From: Candidatus Hydrogenedentes bacterium CG07_land_8_20_14_0_80_42_17
GTDB taxonomy: Bacteria; UBA8481
DNA length: 8,133 nucleotides
Direction: 5' to 3'
NCBI GenBank assembly: GCA_002780065.1
Contig: PEWQ01000051.1
Span: 1-8,133 of the forward strand
Part shown: positions 4,642 through 8,133 of the stretch, one piece after another
Numbering within the stretch: position 1 is the first letter of the stretch
How the letters are laid out: every line of letters starts with the position of its first letter
Notes under the pieces: generated by a model
Told to the model about the DNA's origin: nothing
The model's database searches: none
What the model saw: only the letters and a program-made list of their open reading frames with translations
Made by a program: the position numbers and the translations under genes

Positions 4642-7600
4642 ATGGCTCTTCACGATACTTGCATCCGCAGACCTGTCTTCGCAACTATGCTCACGCTTGC
4701 GCTCGTTGTTCTGGGTATTTTTGCTTATCGTGAGCTCGGAGTTGATTTGTTTCCCAAGATCGATATGCCGACGATTGTGGTCTCTACGGCTCTGCCCGGC
4801 GCCGGTCCCGAAGAGATCGAAGCGCAGGTGACTAAACCAATCGAAGAGGCTGTGAACACGGTTTCCGGAATTGATGAATTGCGTTCTACAAGTTTTGAAG
4901 GTCTCTCGCAGGTTGTAATTGTTTTTACTCTGGAAAAAAGCGGAGATGCTGCTTCTCAGGAAATCAGGGACAAGGTTTCGAGAATTCTTGCGGACCTGCC
5001 TGAAGGAACTCAACAGCCTGTCATAGAAAAGTTCGATCCTGATGCTCAGCCAATAATGACGATTTCCGTTTTTGGAGATATGCCTATTAGGGAGGTCACA
5101 GAGCTCGCTAGGAAGCGAATCAAGGAAGTGCTCGATACCGTAAACGGCGTCGGACAGGTTAAATTGGTTGGCGGCAGGGAACGCGAAATACATGTTGTTT
5201 TGGATGCCGACCGCATGACCTCATACGGTGTGACCGTTCAGGACATCACGAAAACTCTGAGACTTGAGAATATAGAAATCCCAGGCGGCCGAGTTGATCA
5301 GGGTGACAGAGAACTTGTTCTAAGAATTCTTGGCAGGATGATGACTCCTCAGGAATTTTCAGAACTCGTTGTTGCCGAGAAGAACGAAGGTTTGATTAGG
5401 ATCAGAGACATCGCAAAGGTGGAAGATACGGAGGAAGAAGCAAGAACATTCGCTTCGTTCGACGGGAAGACCGCAGTCTCATTGGTTGTCCGCAAGCAGT
5501 CAGGAGAAAATACTGTTGAGATTGCAAAAAGAATTAACGAAAAACTTTCTGAGATAAAAAAGACTTTGCCGCCGGGACTGAATGCCGAGGTGATTCGCGA
5601 CCAATCGCAGTTTATTGAAGAATCGATACATGAAGTAGATACGCATCTGATACTTGGCGGATTACTCGCCGCTCTAACCGTGCTGTTATTTCTGAGATCG
5701 TGGCGGCCGACAATTATTGCCGGAGTAGCAATTCCGGTTTCGTTGGTCGCAACGTTTACAATTTTGAGGTTAATGAATTTCACGCTTAATAATCTGACGC
5801 TCATGGGGCTCACCGTTGCAGTCGGACTTGTAATCGATGACGCTCTGGTGATTCTTGAAAATATCTTCAGACACATTGAAGAAAAAGGCAGTGAGCCGAT
5901 AAAAGCTTCTCATGAAGCAACCTCGGAAATTGGGCTTGCAGTCACGACAACGACTCTTTCTCTCTCCGTGATATTTCTTTCTATCGCATATATGAAGGGA
6001 ATTATGGGAAGATTTTTAACATCATACGGACTCACTGTAGCGGCCGCAGTTATGATTTCACTTTTCGTCTCGTTTACTTTGACGCCGATGCTTTGTTCGA
6101 GATTTCTTAAAAAGCCTAAAGAGGGAAAGGGTTCGCACGATTCAAAGTTCGATGCGTTTATTCAGAACGGATACCTAAGAGTTCTCAAATGGGCGATGGC
6201 GCACAGAAAGATTGTTATTGCAATTTCAGTGCTTGTTGCTTTTTCAGTTCTTCCTATTTTTGCTTTCAAACTGGTTGGAGTTGAATTTTTGCCGCAAGAC
6301 GATCAGAGCGAATTCGAGGTCACAATAACCGCTCCGGAGGGTTTTACGGTAACGAGGTCATATCGGCTTCTTCAAGAATTGGAATCGAAGATGAAGTCTC
6401 TTCCTGAGATCAGCCACATTTTGTCGTCGATTGGTGAGGGTGAAGGCGCGGCTCCGAACGCTTTGAGAATTTATCTAAAGCTGACATCTTTGAAAGAAAG
6501 AAAAATATCTCAGTTTGAGATAATGAAGATGGCTCGAAAAATTATGGAAAATTATCCGGAACTCAGAACTTCAGTTCAGGAGGTTAAGCCGATGTCCGGC
6601 GGCGGATTTAAGTCTCAACTTTTTAATCTTACAATTCGCGGCCCTGAATTGGAAAGACTGAAAGAATATGTCGAGAAGATTCTTGAAATAATGCATAAGC
6701 ATTCTGAACTCGTGGATATCGATTCGACATTGAATTTTGGAAAGCCGGAACTGAGAGTTAAAATTGATAGAGATCGCGCCGCTGATTTAGGCGTTTCCGC
6801 CAGGGATATTGCAGACGCCTTGCGACTGCTTGTCGGAGGCGATTTGAAGATAACTTCATTTAGAGAAGGCGACGAAGTTTACGATGTAAAGGTCAGGGCG
6901 AGGCAGGAAGAACGGGATAGACTCGCCGCGATAGGAAATCTCCGAATTCCCGGCCGAAACGGAACAATGATTCCACTAGTTTCGATTGCTCGAATTGATG
7001 AGACAACAGGTCCTACTCAGATCGACCGCTACAATCGCCAAAAGCAAGTCACTTTGCTCGCAAATCTCCAGCCGGGAGCAACTCTAGGCGATGTTGTGTC
7101 AAAGGTAAGAACTGACGTTGAAACATTGAAACTCCCTTCGGACTATCAATTCGAATTTGTCGGGATGGCAAAGATAATGCGCGAAATGGTCGAAAACTTT
7201 TTGCTGGCATTTCTTCTTGCATTCATCTTCATGTACATAATTCTCGCCGCTCAATTCGAATCTTTCGTTCATCCGATTACAATTCTTCTGACTCTTCCGC
7301 TCTCGATTCCATTTGCTTTAATCACGCTCGCTTTTTTTGGAATGTCGGTCAACATCTTTTCGCTTCTCGGATTATTTATGCTCTTTGGAGTCGTGAAGAA
7401 GAACGCGATTTTACAGGTGGACTACACGAACACGTTGAGAGCTCAGGGAATGAACCGCTACGATGCGATTATCGAGGCGAACCGCACACGGTTTAGACCT
7501 ATTCTTATGACCACTGTGACTCTTGTCATGGGAATGATTCCTCTTGCGTTAGGCCGCGGAGCAGGAGCAGGCTCGCGCGCCACAATGGGCGTTGCTATTA

Positions 7601-7707
7601 TTGGAGGACAAAGTCTTTGCCTCTTCTTGACTCTGCTTTTGGCGCCGGTTCTCTACTCATATTTTGACGATTTAGAAGTGTGGTTTAAGAAAAAAACGCG
7701 TGCGTAA
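4642..7707 (+). CDS. HAE-type RND multidrug efflux transporter (AcrB/MexB-like inner-membrane pump)
   Basis: This 1021-residue proton-driven exporter has the full duplicated RND layout: TM1 at about 13-30, a large periplasmic domain, TM2-6 at about 335-485, TM7 near 525, a second periplasmic domain, and TM8-12 at about 855-1010. The proton-relay residues are present: Asp399-Asp400 in TM4 (GLVIDDALVILEN), Lys920 in TM10 (VVKKNAILQVDY) and Arg952 (RFRPILMTT) in TM11. The double Asp plus Lys indicates the HAE (drug, detergent or lipid-like substrate) class, unlike the metal-exporting CzcA class, whose TM4 motif differs. Length is normal and nothing is missing or frameshifted. It follows the adaptor stop by 1 nt (start ATG 4642, weak Shine-Dalgarno). 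It should assemble with the two preceding products into one tripartite pump. The substrate cannot be read from the sequence. Confidence 0.97.
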   Translation: MALHDTCIRRPVFATMLTLALVVLGIFAYRELGVDLFPKIDMPTIVVSTALPGAGPEEIEAQVTKPIEEAVNTVSGIDELRSTSFEGLSQVVIVFTLEKSGDAASQEIRDKVSRILADLPEGTQQPVIEKFDPDAQPIMTISVFGDMPIREVTELARKRIKEVLDTVNGVGQVKLVGGREREIHVVLDADRMTSYGVTVQDITKTLRLENIEIPGGRVDQGDRELVLRILGRMMTPQEFSELVVAEKNEGLIRIRDIAKVEDTEEEARTFASFDGKTAVSLVVRKQSGENTVEIAKRINEKLSEIKKTLPPGLNAEVIRDQSQFIEESIHEVDTHLILGGLLAALTVLLFLRSWRPTIIAGVAIPVSLVATFTILRLMNFTLNNLTLMGLTVAVGLVIDDALVILENIFRHIEEKGSEPIKASHEATSEIGLAVTTTTLSLSVIFLSIAYMKGIMGRFLTSYGLTVAAAVMISLFVSFTLTPMLCSRFLKKPKEGKGSHDSKFDAFIQNGYLRVLKWAMAHRKIVIAISVLVAFSVLPIFAFKLVGVEFLPQDDQSEFEVTITAPEGFTVTRSYRLLQELESKMKSLPEISHILSSIGEGEGAAPNALRIYLKLTSLKERKISQFEIMKMARKIMENYPELRTSVQEVKPMSGGGFKSQLFNLTIRGPELERLKEYVEKILEIMHKHSELVDIDSTLNFGKPELRVKIDRDRAADLGVSARDIADALRLLVGGDLKITSFREGDEVYDVKVRARQEERDRLAAIGNLRIPGRNGTMIPLVSIARIDETTGPTQIDRYNRQKQVTLLANLQPGATLGDVVSKVRTDVETLKLPSDYQFEFVGMAKIMREMVENFLLAFLLAFIFMYIILAAQFESFVHPITILLTLPLSIPFALITLAFFGMSVNIFSLLGLFMLFGVVKKNAILQVDYTNTLRAQGMNRYDAIIEANRTRFRPILMTTVTLVMGMIPLALGRGAGAGSRATMGVAIIGGQSLCLFLTLLLAPVLYSYFDDLEVWFKKKTRA

Positions 7708-7766
7708 GAAAATTAAGTAAGATTGCATAAATGGTGAATGAAAAAACTGATCTTGACAATTATGTT

Positions 7767-7793
7767 TATAATGCCTCCAATCAAACTTGGAGG
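7767..7793 (+). promoter_or_regulatory. TATAAT box and Shine-Dalgarno-sequestering hairpin before the small right-edge gene
   Basis: CCTCCAA (7774-7780) and TTGGAGG (7787-7793) form a perfect 7-bp stem with a 6-nt loop, and the right arm is the Shine-Dalgarno sequence 6 nt before ATG 7800. A perfect TATAAT lies at 7767-7772. Its -35 partner is poor at normal spacing (a TTGACA at 7753-7758 is only 8 bp away). If it is used, transcription would begin near 7779, inside or after the left arm, leaving the ribosome site free. Read-through RNA from the efflux operon would carry both arms and be poorly translated. Confidence 0.5.
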
Positions 7794-7799
7794 TTCCTA

Positions 7800-7991
7800 A
7801 TGGATTCCAAACAAGAAAAGAATATTTTGCTCAAATTCAAGAATGGAAAAGCTGTTGAGAATGAAGAGGAAGAAAAGATACTAATAAAATATTCTCACAC
7901 AGGTTGGGTTTGCTTAGGAGTTAATATGAATAAAATGAAACCTGAAGCCAAGCTTACAAAACGTGGTAAATGGTTGGTTCAGAATCTATAG
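7800..7991 (+). CDS. Small protein of unknown function (63 residues)
   Basis: I do not recognise this protein. It is a 63-residue, Lys/Glu-rich product with a charged N-terminal half (NGKAVENEEEEKILIKY), a middle segment HTGWVCLGVNM and a C-terminus LTKRGKWLVQNL that could be the end of a small helix-turn or wing-like fold. The frame extends upstream to ATG 7731 (86 residues), but that ATG has no Shine-Dalgarno sequence, while ATG 7800 follows TTGGAGG by 6 nt; 7800 is therefore preferred. AT-rich composition sets it apart from the pump genes, and it is probably not part of that operon. Its end overlaps the next gene by 22 nt, so the pair may form a two-gene unit such as a toxin-antitoxin or accessory module; this is inference from layout. 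Confidence 0.6.
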   Translation: MDSKQEKNILLKFKNGKAVENEEEEKILIKYSHTGWVCLGVNMNKMKPEAKLTKRGKWLVQNL

Positions 7992-8133
7992 TCGAGCATA
8001 AGTTCTATTGTTGGCTTCCTATTCTAACTCCAAATTTGATATCAGTTTTATCAGATGACAGAGTAAAGTCGTTTGAAACAAGTTTTTCTGATACGGATCC
8101 TTCACAGAAGATAATAGTTGGAGATTTTGCGTT
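7970..8133 (+). CDS. N-terminal part of an unrecognised protein (runs off the right edge)
   Basis: From ATG 7970 the frame is open for 54 codons to the window end with no stop. The product begins MVGSESIVEHKFYCWLPILT and continues with a mixed polar sequence (LSDDRVKSFETSFSDTDPSQ). No signal peptide, membrane segment or known motif is evident. It overlaps the end of the preceding small gene by 22 nt in another frame, with only a weak GTGG upstream, so it probably depends on translational coupling. Because only a fragment is visible, both the start and reality are moderately certain. Confidence 0.5.
   Translation, partial: MVGSESIVEHKFYCWLPILTPNLISVLSDDRVKSFETSFSDTDPSQKIIVGDFA

Noticed and set aside
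4624-5193. A 189-residue minus-strand frame opposite the start of the pump gene
   Set aside because: It lies wholly opposite a clear RND transporter and the adaptor end; it is a codon-usage shadow.

Overview
The window is centred on a complete four-gene tripartite efflux locus, all on the + strand, flanked by AT-rich accessory DNA on both sides. A lipoprotein signal peptide, a TolC-type outer-membrane channel and an RND inner-membrane pump point to a diderm (Gram-negative-type) bacterium. The phylum cannot be set from this window. The order regulator, channel, adaptor, pump and the moderate GC of the pump genes fit many lineages, such as Bacteroidota/Chlorobi-type, spirochaete or deltaproteobacterial groups.

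Left edge (1-670): two AT-rich genes overlap by ATGA. The first is only the C-terminal end of an unrecognised protein. The second is a compact stand-alone PD-(D/E)XK nuclease domain resembling the nuclease part of type III restriction subunits or TnsA. This looks like the end of a restriction, defence or mobile-element operon.

Gap (671-1135): there is no convincing conventional gene here. Roughly 747-1097 is an abruptly GC-rich island (about 54% by hand count over 751-1090, against roughly 22-35% in flanking lines I counted). It is bounded by a 10/12 inverted repeat that includes a 5-bp direct repeat, ATTAA. Inside are at least five successive stem-loops, one of them with 15 base pairs, and a tiny Cys-rich reading frame. 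I read it as a small inserted element and/or a structured RNA. It is the most unusual part of the window.

Efflux operon (1136-7707): a TetR-family regulator, a TolC-family channel carrying an N-terminal LysM domain, a lipoprotein adaptor and a 1021-residue HAE-type RND pump. The genes overlap by 4 nt or are 1 nt apart, so they are almost certainly co-transcribed and translationally coupled. A 24-bp imperfect palindrome just upstream of the regulator is a candidate operator, and near-consensus promoter boxes overlap the regulator's start.

Right edge (7708-8133): two small AT-rich unrecognised genes overlap by 22 nt. The first has a strong Shine-Dalgarno sequence buried in a perfect 7-bp hairpin, with a TATAAT box placed so that a local transcript would lose one arm of the hairpin. 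The second runs off the window.
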